Source of the DNA: Streptomyces aureus
GTDB lineage: Bacteria > Actinomycetota > Actinomycetes > Streptomycetales > Streptomycetaceae
Length of the DNA: 64,000 nt
Direction of reading: 5' to 3'
Assembly: GCF_000725495.1 (NCBI RefSeq)
Contig: NZ_JNZD01000019.1
Span: 62,001 to 126,000, forward strand
Part shown: piece after piece, positions 18,560 through 28,480 of the stretch
Position numbering within the stretch: position 1 is the stretch's first letter
How the letters are laid out: each line of letters starts with the position of its first letter
Made by a program: the position numbers and the translations under genes
The notes under the pieces: generated by a model
Seen by the model: the letters and a program-made list of their open reading frames with translations, nothing else
Told to the model about the DNA's origin: nothing
Database searches by the model: none

Positions 18560-19558
18560 GTGACCGCACCGATCGAGACCACCGCGGCGGCAACGGACGC
18601 GCAGCCAGAGGCTGTGCTCGCCGGAGCCGGCAAGGGGCAGATCGAGGGCCGTTCCCTGGGACAGATCGCCTGGACGCGCTTCAAGCGCGACAAGGTGGCG
18701 GTCGCCGGCGGTGTCATCGTCGTACTGCTCATCCTGATGGCGATCCTCGCCCGGCCTCTCCAGTCCCTGCTGGGGCTGGACCCGAACGCCTTCCACCAGG
18801 ACCTGATCGACCCGAACACCTCGCTGCCCAAGGGCGGCATGGGTGGCATGAGCGGCGACCACCCGCTCGGTGTGGACCCCAAGTTCGGGCGCGACCTCGC
18901 CACCCGAGTCCTGGAGGGCTCCTGGGTGTCGCTGGTGGTCGCCTTCGGCGCCACGATCCTGTCGAACGTGATCGGCGCGATCCTCGGCGTCGTCGCGGGC
19001 TTCTACGGCGGCCGGGTCGACTCGATCATCAGCCGTCTGATGGACACCTTCCTCGCCTTCCCCCTCCTGCTCTTCGCGATCGCCATCTCCGCGACGCTGC
19101 AGGGCGGAGCGTTCGGCCTGGAGGGACTTCCGCTCCACCTGAGCGTGCTGATCTTCGTCATCGGCTTCTTCAACTGGCCCTACCTCGGCCGCATCGTCCG
19201 GGGCCAGACGCTCGCCCTGCGTGAGCGGGAATTCGTGGACGCCTCCCGGGGCATGGGCGCCAAGGGCCCCTACATCGTCTTCCGGGAGCTGCTCCCCAAC
19301 CTGGTCGGCCCGATCATCGTCTACTCGACGCTGCTCATCCCGACCAACATCCTCTTCGAGGCTTCCCTGAGCTTCCTGGGGGTCGGCATCCAGCCCCCGC
19401 AGGCCTCATGGGGCGGCATGCTCCGTGAAGCGGTCACCTACTACCAGGTCGACCCGCAGTTCATGATCGTGCCCGGCCTTGCCATCTTCGTGACCGTCCT
19501 CGCCTTCAACCTGCTCGGCGACGGTCTCCGCGACGCTCTCGACCCGCGCAGCCGCTGA
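18560..19558 (+). CDS. oligopeptide ABC transporter permease (OppC/DppC type)
   Basis: 332 residues from GTG 18560 (GAGAGGGG upstream). After a hydrophilic N-terminus there is a transmembrane segment (VAVAGGVIVVLLILMAILA), a periplasmic stretch, then the BPD_transp_1 domain with five more segments. It carries the EAA loop EFVDASRGMGAKGPYIVFRELLPN that docks the ATPases. OppC-type N-terminal domain included. First gene of a five-gene operon. Unusually, the permease precedes the binding-protein gene. Imports peptides in complex with the products at 19618-24886. Confidence 0.93.
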   Translation: MTAPIETTAAATDAQPEAVLAGAGKGQIEGRSLGQIAWTRFKRDKVAVAGGVIVVLLILMAILARPLQSLLGLDPNAFHQDLIDPNTSLPKGGMGGMSGDHPLGVDPKFGRDLATRVLEGSWVSLVVAFGATILSNVIGAILGVVAGFYGGRVDSIISRLMDTFLAFPLLLFAIAISATLQGGAFGLEGLPLHLSVLIFVIGFFNWPYLGRIVRGQTLALREREFVDASRGMGAKGPYIVFRELLPNLVGPIIVYSTLLIPTNILFEASLSFLGVGIQPPQASWGGMLREAVTYYQVDPQFMIVPGLAIFVTVLAFNLLGDGLRDALDPRSR

Positions 19559-19617
19559 TGCCTGACGCACCCCGAGAGATCATCAAGTTTCCGACAATGG
19601 AGGGGAACCCGCCCATC

Positions 19618-21369
19618 ATGCGTAGGTCAACGCTGGCCGCCATTGCGGCCATCGGCTCCGCGAGTCTGCTCGTTGCAGGCTGCAGCAAGGCCGATGACAA
19701 CAAGAACACCGACACCACGAAGTCAGCTGGGGCCAACGCAGCGACCACGGACGTCGTCAACGCCTCCACGAAGAAGGGGGGCACGGTCACGTACGAGTAC
19801 TCGGACGTGCCGGACTCCTTCGACCCGGGCAACACGTACTACGCGTACATGTACAACCTCTCCCGGCTGTACGCCCGTCCGCTGATGACGTTCCAGCCCG
19901 GCGCCGGCGAGAAGGGCAACACCCTCGTCCCGGACCTCGCCTCCGGCAAGGGTGTCCCGAGCGACGGCGGTAAGACCTGGACGTACAAGCTGCGTACGGG
20001 TGTGAAGTACCAGGACGGCACCGCGATCACGTCGAAGGACGTCAAGTACGCGGTCGAGCGCTCCAACTTCGCGCGTGACGTGCTCTCCCTCGGCCCGAAC
20101 TACTTCCAGCAGTTCCTCGTGGGCGGCGACAAGTACAAGGGTCCCTACAAGGACAAGAGCGCCAAGGGCCTCTCCTCCATCGAGACCCCGGACGACTCGA
20201 CGATCGTCTTCCACCTGAAGACGGCCTTCCAGGAGTTCGACTACCTCGTCGCCTCGCCGCAGACCGCTCCGGTCCCGCAGGCCAAGGACAACGGCGTCGA
20301 CTACGTCAAGAACATCGTGTCCTCGGGCTCGTACAAGTTCCAGAGCTACCAGGACGGCAAGCAGGCCGTCCTCGTGCGCAACGAGAACTGGGACGCGAAG
20401 ACCGACCCGCTGCGCAAGCAGTACCCGGACAAGATCGTCGTCAACCTGAAGGTCAACGCCGAGACGATCGACAAGGACGTCCTCGCGGGCGACGCGATCG
20501 ACCTCGGTGGTGGCGGTGTCCAGGCCGCGACCCAGGCGCAGCTGCTCACCTCCGCCGACAAGAAGGCGAACACGGACAACACCTACGGTGGCCGTCTCGT
20601 CTACATGGCGATCAACACCAAGGTGAAGCCGTTCGACAACGTCGCGTGCCGCAAGGCCGTGCAGTTCGCGATCGACAAGGTCTCGGTGCAGACCGCCGAG
20701 GGCGGCCCGATCCGCGGCGACATCGCCTCCACGGTCCTCCCGCCGGACATCCCGGGCTACGCCAAGTCGGACGTCTACGCGAGCGCCGGCAACAAGGGTG
20801 ACGCGGCCAAGGCCAAGGAGCAGCTCAAGGCCTGCGGCAAGTCGAAGATCAGCACCAACATCTCGGCCCGCAGCGACCGTCCGCAGGAGATCGACGCCGC
20901 CACGGCGATCATCAACTCGCTGAAGGCCGCCGGCATCAACGCCACCCTGAAGCAGTACCCGTCGGGCAAGTACTTCACCGACTACGCGGGTGTCCCGAAG
21001 TTCACCGAGAAGCAGAACATCGGCCTGATCATGATGCAGTGGGGTGCCGACTGGCCTTCCGGCTACGGCTTCCTGCAGCAGATCCTGAACGGCTCCGCGA
21101 TCGGTCAGTCGGGTAACACCAACCTGTCGCAGTACAACAACAAGGACGTCAACTCCCTCCTGGAGAAGGCGATCGGTACGCAGGACGACGCCGCGCGCAA
21201 CGCCCTGTACACCGAGATCGACAAGAAGACCATGGACGACGCCGTCCTCGTGCCGCTGACCTACTTCAAGGTTCTGCTGGCCCGCCCGCAGTACGCGACC
21301 AACCTGGTCTCCACGGCGGCCTTCAGCGGTCAGTACGACTACCTCAACATCGGCACCACGAAGAAGTAG
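19618..21369 (+). CDS. oligopeptide ABC transporter substrate-binding lipoprotein
   Basis: 583 residues, SBP_bac_5 family. RRSTLAAIAAIGSASLLVAGC is a lipoprotein signal with lipobox VAGC and Cys22. ATG 19618 was chosen over the frame start at 19558 because only this start places the signal at the N-terminus, and GGAGGGG lies 11 nt upstream. The mature part has the family opening (GGTVTYEYSDVPDSFDPGNTY trimmed), VPSDGGKTWTYKLR and DGTAITSKDVKYAVERS. It captures peptides outside the membrane. The gene is strongly biased to C-ending codons, suggesting high expression. A hairpin follows it. Confidence 0.95.
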   Translation: MRRSTLAAIAAIGSASLLVAGCSKADDNKNTDTTKSAGANAATTDVVNASTKKGGTVTYEYSDVPDSFDPGNTYYAYMYNLSRLYARPLMTFQPGAGEKGNTLVPDLASGKGVPSDGGKTWTYKLRTGVKYQDGTAITSKDVKYAVERSNFARDVLSLGPNYFQQFLVGGDKYKGPYKDKSAKGLSSIETPDDSTIVFHLKTAFQEFDYLVASPQTAPVPQAKDNGVDYVKNIVSSGSYKFQSYQDGKQAVLVRNENWDAKTDPLRKQYPDKIVVNLKVNAETIDKDVLAGDAIDLGGGGVQAATQAQLLTSADKKANTDNTYGGRLVYMAINTKVKPFDNVACRKAVQFAIDKVSVQTAEGGPIRGDIASTVLPPDIPGYAKSDVYASAGNKGDAAKAKEQLKACGKSKISTNISARSDRPQEIDAATAIINSLKAAGINATLKQYPSGKYFTDYAGVPKFTEKQNIGLIMMQWGADWPSGYGFLQQILNGSAIGQSGNTNLSQYNNKDVNSLLEKAIGTQDDAARNALYTEIDKKTMDDAVLVPLTYFKVLLARPQYATNLVSTAAFSGQYDYLNIGTTKK

Positions 21370-21393
21370 CCCCGGAAGGCAGGTGAAGGCATT

Positions 21394-21422
21394 GGTGCCC
21401 GCGGGCTCAGCCCGCGGGCACC
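21394..21422 (+). terminator. intra-operon hairpin after the binding-protein gene
   Basis: Perfect 14-nt inverted repeat (arms 21394-21407 and 21409-21422), effectively a 12-13 bp stem with a tight loop, between the lipoprotein stop and the next permease. No T-tract. Most likely a 3' stabiliser or partial terminator giving more binding protein than membrane subunits. Confidence 0.6.
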
Positions 21423-21435
21423 AGCGCCGATCCCC

Positions 21436-22443
21436 GTGATCTCGTACATCCTCCGTCGGACGGCAGCGGCAGCGATCCTGCTCCTGGTCGTCTCCGCGGT
21501 CACCTTCGCCATCTTCTTCCTGCTGCCCAGACTGGCCGGCCAGACCGCCGACCAGCTCGCGCAGCAGTACATCGGGAAGAGCCCGACGAAGGCCGACATC
21601 ATCGCGGTCAAGCACAATCTCGGTCTGGACCAGCCCGTCTACGTCCAGTACTGGCACTTCATCAAGGGGATCGTCAGCGGCGCCACCTATGACCTGGGTC
21701 CCACCACGGTGCACTGTGACGCACCGTGCTTCGGGTACTCCTTCAAGACCCACCAGGCCGTCTGGCCGCAGCTGACCTCGCGCCTGCCGATCACCCTGTC
21801 GCTCGCCGCGGGTGCCGCGGTGCTGTGGCTGGTCTCCGGTGTGGCCATCGGCGTGATCTCCGCCCTCAAGCCGCGTTCGTTCTTCGACCGCACCTTCATG
21901 GGCGTCGCGCTCGCCGGTGTCTCGCTGCCCATGTTCTTCACGGGCAACCTGGCTCTGCTGCTCTTCACCTACAAGTGGCCGATCTTCGGCCGCACCTACG
22001 TCCCGTTCATGGAGAACCCCGCGCAGTGGGCCAACACGCTCTTCCCGGCGTGGTGTTCGCTCGCTCTCCTGTACTCCGCCATCTACGCGCGGCTGACCCG
22101 CTCGGGCATGCTGGAGACGATGAACGAGGACTTCATCCGCACGGCCCGCGCCAAGGGCCTGCGTGAGCGGAAGGTCGTGGTCCGGCACGGACTGCGGGCC
22201 GCCCTCACCCCGATCATCACCGTCTTCGGCATGGACCTCGGTCTGCTGCTCGGCGGTGCCGTCATCACCGAGAGCGTGTTCTCTCTCCACGGTGTCGGCG
22301 AGTACGCGGTGGACGGCATCACCGACAACGACCTGCCGCAGATCCTCGGCGTGACGCTTCTCGCCGCCTTCTTCGTTGTCATCGCAAATCTTCTGGTGGA
22401 CATGCTCTACGCAGCCGCCGACCCGCGGGTGAGGCTCTCGTGA
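21436..22443 (+). CDS. oligopeptide ABC transporter permease (OppB/DppB type)
   Basis: 335 residues. The start ISYILRRTAAAAILLLVVSAVTF is the first membrane helix of OppB proteins. About six helices in all, with EAA loop EDFIRTARAKGLRERKVVVRHGLR at about 233-256. The segment after helix 1 includes an insert with two Cys (HCDAPC) not typical of OppB; a disulfide outside the membrane is possible. GTG 21436 follows the hairpin by 13 nt. Its stop overlaps the first ATPase start as GTGA. Confidence 0.94.
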   Translation: MISYILRRTAAAAILLLVVSAVTFAIFFLLPRLAGQTADQLAQQYIGKSPTKADIIAVKHNLGLDQPVYVQYWHFIKGIVSGATYDLGPTTVHCDAPCFGYSFKTHQAVWPQLTSRLPITLSLAAGAAVLWLVSGVAIGVISALKPRSFFDRTFMGVALAGVSLPMFFTGNLALLLFTYKWPIFGRTYVPFMENPAQWANTLFPAWCSLALLYSAIYARLTRSGMLETMNEDFIRTARAKGLRERKVVVRHGLRAALTPIITVFGMDLGLLLGGAVITESVFSLHGVGEYAVDGITDNDLPQILGVTLLAAFFVVIANLLVDMLYAAADPRVRLS

Positions 22444-23537
22444 CCGAACTGTCCAAGACCGGCGCCGCGGTCGGCGAGCCCGTCTCCTCGCCCTCGGACG
22501 CTCCCAAGGCGTTCCTCGAAGTACGCGACCTCAAGGTGCACTTCCCGACCGACGACGGCCTGGTCAAGTCCGTCGACGGGCTCACCTTCTCGGTGGAGAA
22601 GGGCAAGACCCTCTGCGTCGTGGGCGAGTCGGGTTCCGGCAAGTCCGTCACCTCGCTGGCGATCATGGGCCTGCACCGCCTCGGCGCGCGCGGCAAGAAC
22701 GTGCAGATGTCGGGCGAGATCTGGCTCGGCGGCAAGGAACTGGTCAACGCCGACCCGGACGAGGTGCGCAAGCTCCGCGGCCGCGAGATGGCGATGATCT
22801 TCCAGGACCCGCTGTCGGCGATGCACCCGTACTACACGATCGGCAACCAGATCGTGGAGGCGTACCGCACCCACCACAAGGTCAGCAAGAAGGTCGCCCG
22901 CACGCGGGCGATCGAGATGCTCGACCGCGTGGGCATCCCCGAGCCGGGCAAGCGCGTCGACAGCTACCCGCACGAGTTCTCGGGCGGTATGCGTCAGCGC
23001 GCGATGATCGCGATGGCGCTCGTCAACAACCCCGAGCTGCTCATCGCGGACGAGCCGACGACCGCCCTGGACGTGACCGTCCAGGCGCAGATCCTCGACC
23101 TCATCCGCGACCTGCAGAAGGAGTTCGGTTCCGCGGTCGTCCTCATCACCCACGACCTGGGTGTGGTGGCCGAGATCGCCGACGACGTCCTCGTGATGTA
23201 CGGCGGCCGGTGCGTGGAGCGCGGCTCCGCCGATCGGGTCTTCGAGCGGCCGCAGCACCCCTACACCTGGGGTCTGCTCGGCTCGATGCCCCGTATCGAC
23301 CGTGAGACGTCCGAGCGGCTCATCCCCGTCAAGGGCCAGCCGCCGAGCCTCATCAACGTCCCCTCGGGCTGTGCCTTCCACCCGCGCTGCCCGTACGCGG
23401 ACCTGCCCAAGGGCAATGTCACCCGCACCGTGCGCCCCGAACTGCAGCTGGTGGACAGCGGCCACTACACCGCCTGCCACCTCTCGCAGGAGGACCGCAC
23501 GCGGATCTGGACCGAAGAGATTGCGCCGAAGCTGTGA
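22440..23537 (+). CDS. oligopeptide ABC transporter ATP-binding protein (OppD/DppD type)
   Basis: 365 residues. Walker [11 protein letters not shown] at about 63-72, Q-loop [11 protein letters not shown], signature [14 protein letters not shown], Walker [13 protein letters not shown] and switch His in LITHDLG. The C-terminal oligopeptide-transporter extension with its Cys-rich [10 protein letters not shown] motif is present. Start GTG 22440 overlaps the permease stop. Pairs with the next gene's product as the ATPase heterodimer. Confidence 0.95.
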   Translation: MTELSKTGAAVGEPVSSPSDAPKAFLEVRDLKVHFPTDDGLVKSVDGLTFSVEKGKTLCVVGESGSGKSVTSLAIMGLHRLGARGKNVQMSGEIWLGGKELVNADPDEVRKLRGREMAMIFQDPLSAMHPYYTIGNQIVEAYRTHHKVSKKVARTRAIEMLDRVGIPEPGKRVDSYPHEFSGGMRQRAMIAMALVNNPELLIADEPTTALDVTVQAQILDLIRDLQKEFGSAVVLITHDLGVVAEIADDVLVMYGGRCVERGSADRVFERPQHPYTWGLLGSMPRIDRETSERLIPVKGQPPSLINVPSGCAFHPRCPYADLPKGNVTRTVRPELQLVDSGHYTACHLSQEDRTRIWTEEIAPKL

Positions 23538-24886
23538 GTGAGAACAACAAGAAGGACGGCGCCGGCGCGGTGATCCCGCAGCAGGCCGCGGCTCCCGCGC
23601 ACCGCGCGAAGTCCTCGGAGAGCAGCGAGGTCCTCCTCCGGGTCCAGGGGCTGCAGAAGCACTTCCCCATCCGGAAGGGCGTTCTCCAGCGTCAGGTCGG
23701 CGCGGTCAAGGCCGTCGACGGCATCGACTTCGAGGTCCGCAAGGGCGAGACGCTGGGCGTCGTCGGCGAGTCCGGCTGCGGCAAGTCGACCATGGGCCGG
23801 GTCATCACCCGTCTCCAGGACCCGACCGGCGGCACCATCGAGTTCGAGGGCCGGGACATCACCCGGCTCAGCGCCTCGAAGATGCGTCCGATGCGCCGCG
23901 ACATCCAGATGATCTTCCAGGACCCGTACGGGTCGCTGAACCCCCGTCACACCATCGGCTCGATCGTCTCGGCGCCCTTCCGGCTCCAGAACGTGGAGCC
24001 CGAGGGCGGTGTGAAGAAGGAGGTCCAGCGGCTCCTGGAGCTGGTGGGTCTGAGCCCCGAGCACTACAACCGCTATCCGCACGAGTTCTCCGGCGGTCAG
24101 CGCCAGCGCATCGGCATCGCCCGCGCGCTCGCCCTGAAGCCGAAGCTGGTCGTGGCGGACGAGCCGGTCTCGGCGCTCGACGTGTCGATCCAGGCGCAGG
24201 TCGTGAACCTGATGGACGACCTGCAGTCCGAGCTGGGCCTGACGTACGTGATCATCGCGCACGACCTCTCCGTGGTGCGCCATGTCTCGGACCGCATCGC
24301 GGTGATGTACCTCGGCAAGATCGTCGAGCTCGCCGACCGCACCTCGCTGTACGAGGCGCCGATGCACCCGTACACCAAGGCCCTGATGTCGGCCGTGCCG
24401 GTGCCGGACCCCAAGCGCCGGGGCGCCAAGAGCGAGCGGATCCTGCTGCGCGGCGACGTTCCCTCGCCGATCGCGCCGCCGAGCGGCTGCCGGTTCCACA
24501 CCCGGTGCTGGAAGGCCACCCAGGTCTGCAAGACGACCGAGCCCCCGCTCATCGAGCTGCGGCCCGGTCAGCGCGTGGCCTGCCACCACCCGGAGAACGC
24601 CCCGGACCAGGCTCCGCAGGACGTCGTCCTGCTCTCGGCCGCCCGCGAAGCGGTCGAGCTGGTCTCCGGCGTGGAATCCGCCGAGGTGTCGGGCACGGCT
24701 CCGGCCGAGCTCGCCGCCGAGGACGAGGCCGCCGCCACGGAGGAGGCCGCCACGGAGGCCCCCGCCAAGGCTGAGGCTGCCACGGAGGAGGCTCCCGTCG
24801 AGGAGGCCGCCGCCACCGAGGAGACCGGCACCGCGTCGGACTCCGCGGGTGCGGAAGCCGATCGTCAGGAGTCAACCGACAAGTAG
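23534..24886 (+). CDS. oligopeptide ABC transporter ATP-binding protein (OppF/DppF type) with acidic tail
   Basis: 450 residues, about 100 more than usual for OppF. Walker [11 protein letters not shown]-loop [13 protein letters not shown], signature [14 protein letters not shown], Walker [13 protein letters not shown] and switch HDLS are intact, followed by the [10 protein letters not shown] oligopeptide motif. From about residue 375 the protein is a low-complexity Ala/Glu/Thr tail (repeats such as [28 protein letters not shown]). GTG 23534 overlaps the OppD-type stop (GTGA). Last gene of the operon. The tail may be a disordered linker; similar ones occur in other streptomycete ATPases. Confidence 0.95.
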   Translation: MSENNKKDGAGAVIPQQAAAPAHRAKSSESSEVLLRVQGLQKHFPIRKGVLQRQVGAVKAVDGIDFEVRKGETLGVVGESGCGKSTMGRVITRLQDPTGGTIEFEGRDITRLSASKMRPMRRDIQMIFQDPYGSLNPRHTIGSIVSAPFRLQNVEPEGGVKKEVQRLLELVGLSPEHYNRYPHEFSGGQRQRIGIARALALKPKLVVADEPVSALDVSIQAQVVNLMDDLQSELGLTYVIIAHDLSVVRHVSDRIAVMYLGKIVELADRTSLYEAPMHPYTKALMSAVPVPDPKRRGAKSERILLRGDVPSPIAPPSGCRFHTRCWKATQVCKTTEPPLIELRPGQRVACHHPENAPDQAPQDVVLLSAAREAVELVSGVESAEVSGTAPAELAAEDEAAATEEAATEAPAKAEAATEEAPVEEAAATEETGTASDSAGAEADRQESTDK

Positions 24887-24993
24887 GCCGTGACGACTTG
24901 GCAAAGTCATGAACATGCCTGAGCGGGAGAGTGCAGAGTCCTGCGTGTCCGTCTGATCAGAAATGATCGGCACACGTACGAAAGGGACGCGAA

Positions 24994-26385
24994 ATGGCAC
25001 TCTCCCGTTCGGCACGTTTAGGCGCGCTCGCCACCGCGGCGGCCTCCTTCCTCCTCGTCGCCGCCTCCTCCGCCCCCACCCCCGGCGCGGACGGCATCGG
25101 CGACACGTACTTCCCCCGGCTGGGCAACGGCGGCTTCGACGCCCGCCACTACACCCTGGACGTGGTGTACAACCCCGACACCGACCGGCTGGACGGCGTC
25201 ACGACCCTCACCGCCCGCGCCGGCCAGAACCTCTCCGCCTTCGACCTGGACCTCCAGAAGCTGGACGTCACGCGGATCGAGGTGAACGGCAGAGCGGCCC
25301 GCTTCACGCGGGACGGCGACGAGATCCACATCACCCCGCGCGGCCCGCTCGCCCGCGGCAAGGACTTCACGGTGGCCGTCACCTACGGCGGTGTCCCCGA
25401 GGCCCTCAACGGCCCGATCGTGTTCGGCTCCGACTACGGCTGGATGAAGACCCCGGACGGCGTCTTCGTCGCCTGCGAGCCCAACGCGGCCTCCACCTGG
25501 TTCCCCTCCAGCGACCACCCCTCGGACAAGGCGACCTACGACATCCGCATCACGGCTCCCAAGGGCCTGACGGCGGTCTCCAACGGACGCCTGATATCCA
25601 CCCGCGACAAGGGCGCGAACACGGTCACGCACTGGCGCGAGGGCCGGCCCATGGCCACCTACCTCGCGACGGCGACCATCGGGAAGTTCGACGTGCGGAC
25701 CGGGAGGACGCCGGCCGGGACGCCGATCTACGTGGCCGTCGACCCGGTGCTCGCGAACAGCAACAGCGTCGACGTGTACGCCGTCACCGCCGAGGCCACC
25801 GACTACTGGTCGCAGGTGTTCGGCCCGTACCCGTTCGAGGAGACCGGGGCCATCGTCGACGACATGCCCCAGGCGGGCTTCTCGCTGGAGGTGCAGTCGA
25901 AGCCCGCGTACTCGGCGGTGCGTTCGGAGTCGACGATCGTGCACGAGCTGGCCCACCAGTGGTTCGGCGACTCCGTCTCGGTGGAGCGCTGGAAGGACAT
26001 CTGGCTGAACGAGGGCTTCGCGACCTACGCGCAGTGGCTGTGGGCCGAGCACAAGGGCGTCCGCTCGGCGCACGACTCCTTCGTCGCCGGATACAACCAG
26101 CGGCCCGCCGACTCCGCCTTCTGGCAGACGAAGGTCGCCGACCCGCAGCGGGACACCATGTTCGCCTCCGCGGTCTACCAGCGGGGCGCGATGACGCTCC
26201 AGATGCTGCGCGAGCGCATCGGCGACACCGCGTTCTTCAAGCTGCTGCCCGCGTGGACGAAGCTGCACCGGTACGGGAACGCGAACACCGCCCAGTTCAT
26301 CGCCCTCGCCGAGAAGATCTCCGGGCAGCAGCTCGACGATCTCTTCCAGACCTGGCTGTTCACCACAGGCAAGCCCGCCCTCTAG
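24994..26385 (+). CDS. secreted M1-family metallopeptidase
   Basis: 463 residues. The N-terminal hydrophobic stretch ARLGALATAAASFLLVAASSAPTPG is a secretion signal. The zinc site is HELAHQ (HEXXH at 317-321) with the third ligand Glu340 in NEGFATY, the M1 spacing of 18. The exopeptidase GAMEN motif is not recognisable; the equivalent region reads DDMPQAGFSLEVQ, as in a short bacterial M1 subgroup. The usual C-terminal ARM domain is shortened (about 90 residues after the zinc site). It lies 107 nt after the peptide importer, so extracellular peptide release followed by uptake is a plausible pairing. ATG 24994 has AAAGGGACG upstream. Confidence 0.9.
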   Translation: MALSRSARLGALATAAASFLLVAASSAPTPGADGIGDTYFPRLGNGGFDARHYTLDVVYNPDTDRLDGVTTLTARAGQNLSAFDLDLQKLDVTRIEVNGRAARFTRDGDEIHITPRGPLARGKDFTVAVTYGGVPEALNGPIVFGSDYGWMKTPDGVFVACEPNAASTWFPSSDHPSDKATYDIRITAPKGLTAVSNGRLISTRDKGANTVTHWREGRPMATYLATATIGKFDVRTGRTPAGTPIYVAVDPVLANSNSVDVYAVTAEATDYWSQVFGPYPFEETGAIVDDMPQAGFSLEVQSKPAYSAVRSESTIVHELAHQWFGDSVSVERWKDIWLNEGFATYAQWLWAEHKGVRSAHDSFVAGYNQRPADSAFWQTKVADPQRDTMFASAVYQRGAMTLQMLRERIGDTAFFKLLPAWTKLHRYGNANTAQFIALAEKISGQQLDDLFQTWLFTTGKPAL

Positions 26386-26426
26386 ACCTTCCTTCGTAAG
26401 GCGCACACCCCGCGACAGGTGAGAAT

Positions 26427-27098
26427 GTGGGGGTGCTCCAGCAACTGTTCAGCCCCTCCGTCCAGCACACGCTCGACCTGATCGGCATCTTCGTCTTCGC
26501 GATCTCCGGCGCCCTGCTGGCCGTCCGCAAGAACTTCGACGTCTTCGGGATAGCCGTTCTCGCGGAGATCACCGCGCTGGGCGGAGGGCTGCTGCGCGAC
26601 ATCATCATCGGTGCCGTACCCCCGGCGGCCTTCACCGACCTGGGGTACTTCACCACCCCGATCGTCTGCGCCCTGATCGTGTTCTTCCTGCACCCGCAGG
26701 TGGAGCGCATCCAGGTCGGCGTGAACGTCTTCGACGCGGCCGGGCTCGGACTGTTCTGCGTCACCGGCACCGTCAAGGCGTACGACTACGGGCTCGGCCT
26801 CACCGCCTCCGCCGCCCTCGGCCTCGCGACGGCCGTGGGCGGCGGTGTGCTGCGCGACGTCCTCGCCAACGAGGTCCCCTCCCTGCTGCGCTGGGACCGT
26901 GACCTCTACGCGGTCCCGGCGATCGTCGGCGCCACGATGGTCGTGATCTGCATCCGGTACGACGCGCTCACCCCGTTCACCAGCGGTCTGGCCGTCGTCA
27001 CGGCCTTCGTGCTGCGCCTGTTCGCGATGCGGTACCACTGGCGAGCTCCGCGCGCGTGGAACCGCCGCTCGACAGTGCGCGAGGACGAGGGCTCCTGA
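26427..27098 (+). CDS. TRIC/UPF0126 family membrane protein
   Basis: 223 residues with about seven hydrophobic segments arranged as two repeats. The duplicated family signature is visible as EITALGGGLLRDIIIG and GLATAVGGGVLRDVLANEVP, the GGG-x-xRD motif of bacterial trimeric intracellular cation channel homologs (also called YicG/UPF0126). Starts GTG 26427 after GACAGGTGAGAAT. Its last 101 bp overlap the 3' end of the convergent esterase gene. Bacterial TRIC proteins conduct monovalent cations; glycine transport has also been suggested for relatives. Confidence 0.9.
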   Translation: MGVLQQLFSPSVQHTLDLIGIFVFAISGALLAVRKNFDVFGIAVLAEITALGGGLLRDIIIGAVPPAAFTDLGYFTTPIVCALIVFFLHPQVERIQVGVNVFDAAGLGLFCVTGTVKAYDYGLGLTASAALGLATAVGGGVLRDVLANEVPSLLRWDRDLYAVPAIVGATMVVICIRYDALTPFTSGLAVVTAFVLRLFAMRYHWRAPRAWNRRSTVREDEGS

Positions 27099-28320
27099 TC
27101 CGGTCGGCGCCGGCCACCGTGCCGGCGCCCCCGGTGGTGCCCGTACCCGGCGCGCCCGTCCCGCCCGCCGTGCGGCCGGCGCCCGCCGCGCCCCTCTTCC
27201 CGGCGTCGAACTGCGCGGTCAGCCAGCGGAACACCTCCGGCAACTGAGGCCGCCACAGCCCCATGTCGTGGCCGCCCGCGCTGCGCGGCAGCAGCACCAC
27301 GTCCACCCGCGTCGGCGGCTTCGCGACCGCCTGGATCGCGGCGCCCGCCTGGTACCCGTCCCCGGACTCGCCGGAGAAGTAGAGGGCGATCCGCGGCGGG
27401 ACGCGGTCGGCGCGCAGCAGCAGCCAGGGGTTGTTGCGCCGGCGCAGTTCGAGGGTCCGGCCGGCCAGGGAACTGCGTTCGCCCTTGGGGTCGTTGTACC
27501 CGGACATGCTCACCGCGGCCCGGTAGCGGTCGGGATGGGCCACGGCCAGCTTGGTGGCGCAGTGCGCCCCGGCCGAGTAGCCGGCCGTGGCCCATCCGTC
27601 CGGCGCGGGCTCGGCGCGGAAGTTGTCCATGACCATCCGCGGCACGTCGATGCTCAGCCAGCTCTCCGCGTTCACCGTCCCCGGGATGTTCGCGCAGCCG
27701 GTGTCGGCGCGGGCCAGCAGGTTGGTCCGCGGGGCGACCAGGATGAACGGCGCGACGCGTCCGTCGAGCATCATCGGCCGCAGCTGCTCGTGCACCCGCA
27801 GGGAGCCGAACCACGCCTTGGCGGAGCCGGGGTAGCCGGGCAGCAGTTCCACGACGGGGAACTTTTTGTGCCGGTAGGCGGGCTCGTCGTACTGCGGCGG
27901 CAGCCAGACGTAGACCTCGGCGTTCACTCCCGACACGCGTCCCTTCAGATCGGTGACGCGAACCCCGCCGGCCGAGCCCATGCGCGGGCCCTGGGCCGGC
28001 ACGAACGTCTGCCGCACCCGGGGCAGGGTCTTCAGCGAGATCCCCCCGGTGCCGTCCACACCGAGGTCGGCGGCCCGTTGGACGTGGTTGCCGGTGCCGA
28101 GGAGGTCGGCCCAGTTGTCGTACAGGTTGTTGGCGTTGTTCACGAGGACGAACACCAGGCTGATCGCCGTGCCCTGCGCGAACAGCAGCATCAGCAGCCG
28201 GCTCGCCGCGCGCACCGGCGACGGTCCGGGTACCCGGGACCACAGGACCAGGGGCAGCAGGAGGGCGACCGCGCACAGCACGAAGGAGGTCAGGAGGAAC
28301 GTTGTCCCGGTGAGGCTCAT
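26998..28320 (-). CDS. alpha/beta-hydrolase esterase (antigen 85/esterase D-like) with N-terminal membrane segments
   Basis: 440 residues from ATG 28320; an in-frame GTG at 28371 has no ribosome site. Two hydrophobic segments (FLLTSFVLCAVALLLPLVLW at about 7-26 and LLMLLFAQGTAISLVFVLV) are followed by an extracytoplasmic esterase domain. It begins with VYVWLPPQY and KFPVVELLPGYPG, has the nucleophile elbow AGYSAGAHC, and the His in GGHDMGLW. The C-terminal 65 residues are Gly/Thr/Arg low complexity. The last 34 codons are antisense to the TRIC gene end. Similar membrane-anchored Ag85-fold proteins are common in Streptomyces; substrate unknown. Confidence 0.85.
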   Translation of the reverse strand: MSLTGTTFLLTSFVLCAVALLLPLVLWSRVPGPSPVRAASRLLMLLFAQGTAISLVFVLVNNANNLYDNWADLLGTGNHVQRAADLGVDGTGGISLKTLPRVRQTFVPAQGPRMGSAGGVRVTDLKGRVSGVNAEVYVWLPPQYDEPAYRHKKFPVVELLPGYPGSAKAWFGSLRVHEQLRPMMLDGRVAPFILVAPRTNLLARADTGCANIPGTVNAESWLSIDVPRMVMDNFRAEPAPDGWATAGYSAGAHCATKLAVAHPDRYRAAVSMSGYNDPKGERSSLAGRTLELRRRNNPWLLLRADRVPPRIALYFSGESGDGYQAGAAIQAVAKPPTRVDVVLLPRSAGGHDMGLWRPQLPEVFRWLTAQFDAGKRGAAGAGRTAGGTGAPGTGTTGGAGTVAGADRIRSPRPRALSSGGSTRAELASGTASRTGAARRP

Positions 28321-28480
28321 GTCCCAACAGAGGAGAACCGCGGCCGATTGGTCACGGATGATTGCGGACACTTAACAAGAAATTGCCGAATCCTCACCTG
28401 GTTGGACGGAAGGCGGGGCGCCCGCGAGGCCGCGATGGTAAAAGCTACCGCTTAGTAATTTCCTGTTGTACCGTTCACGT

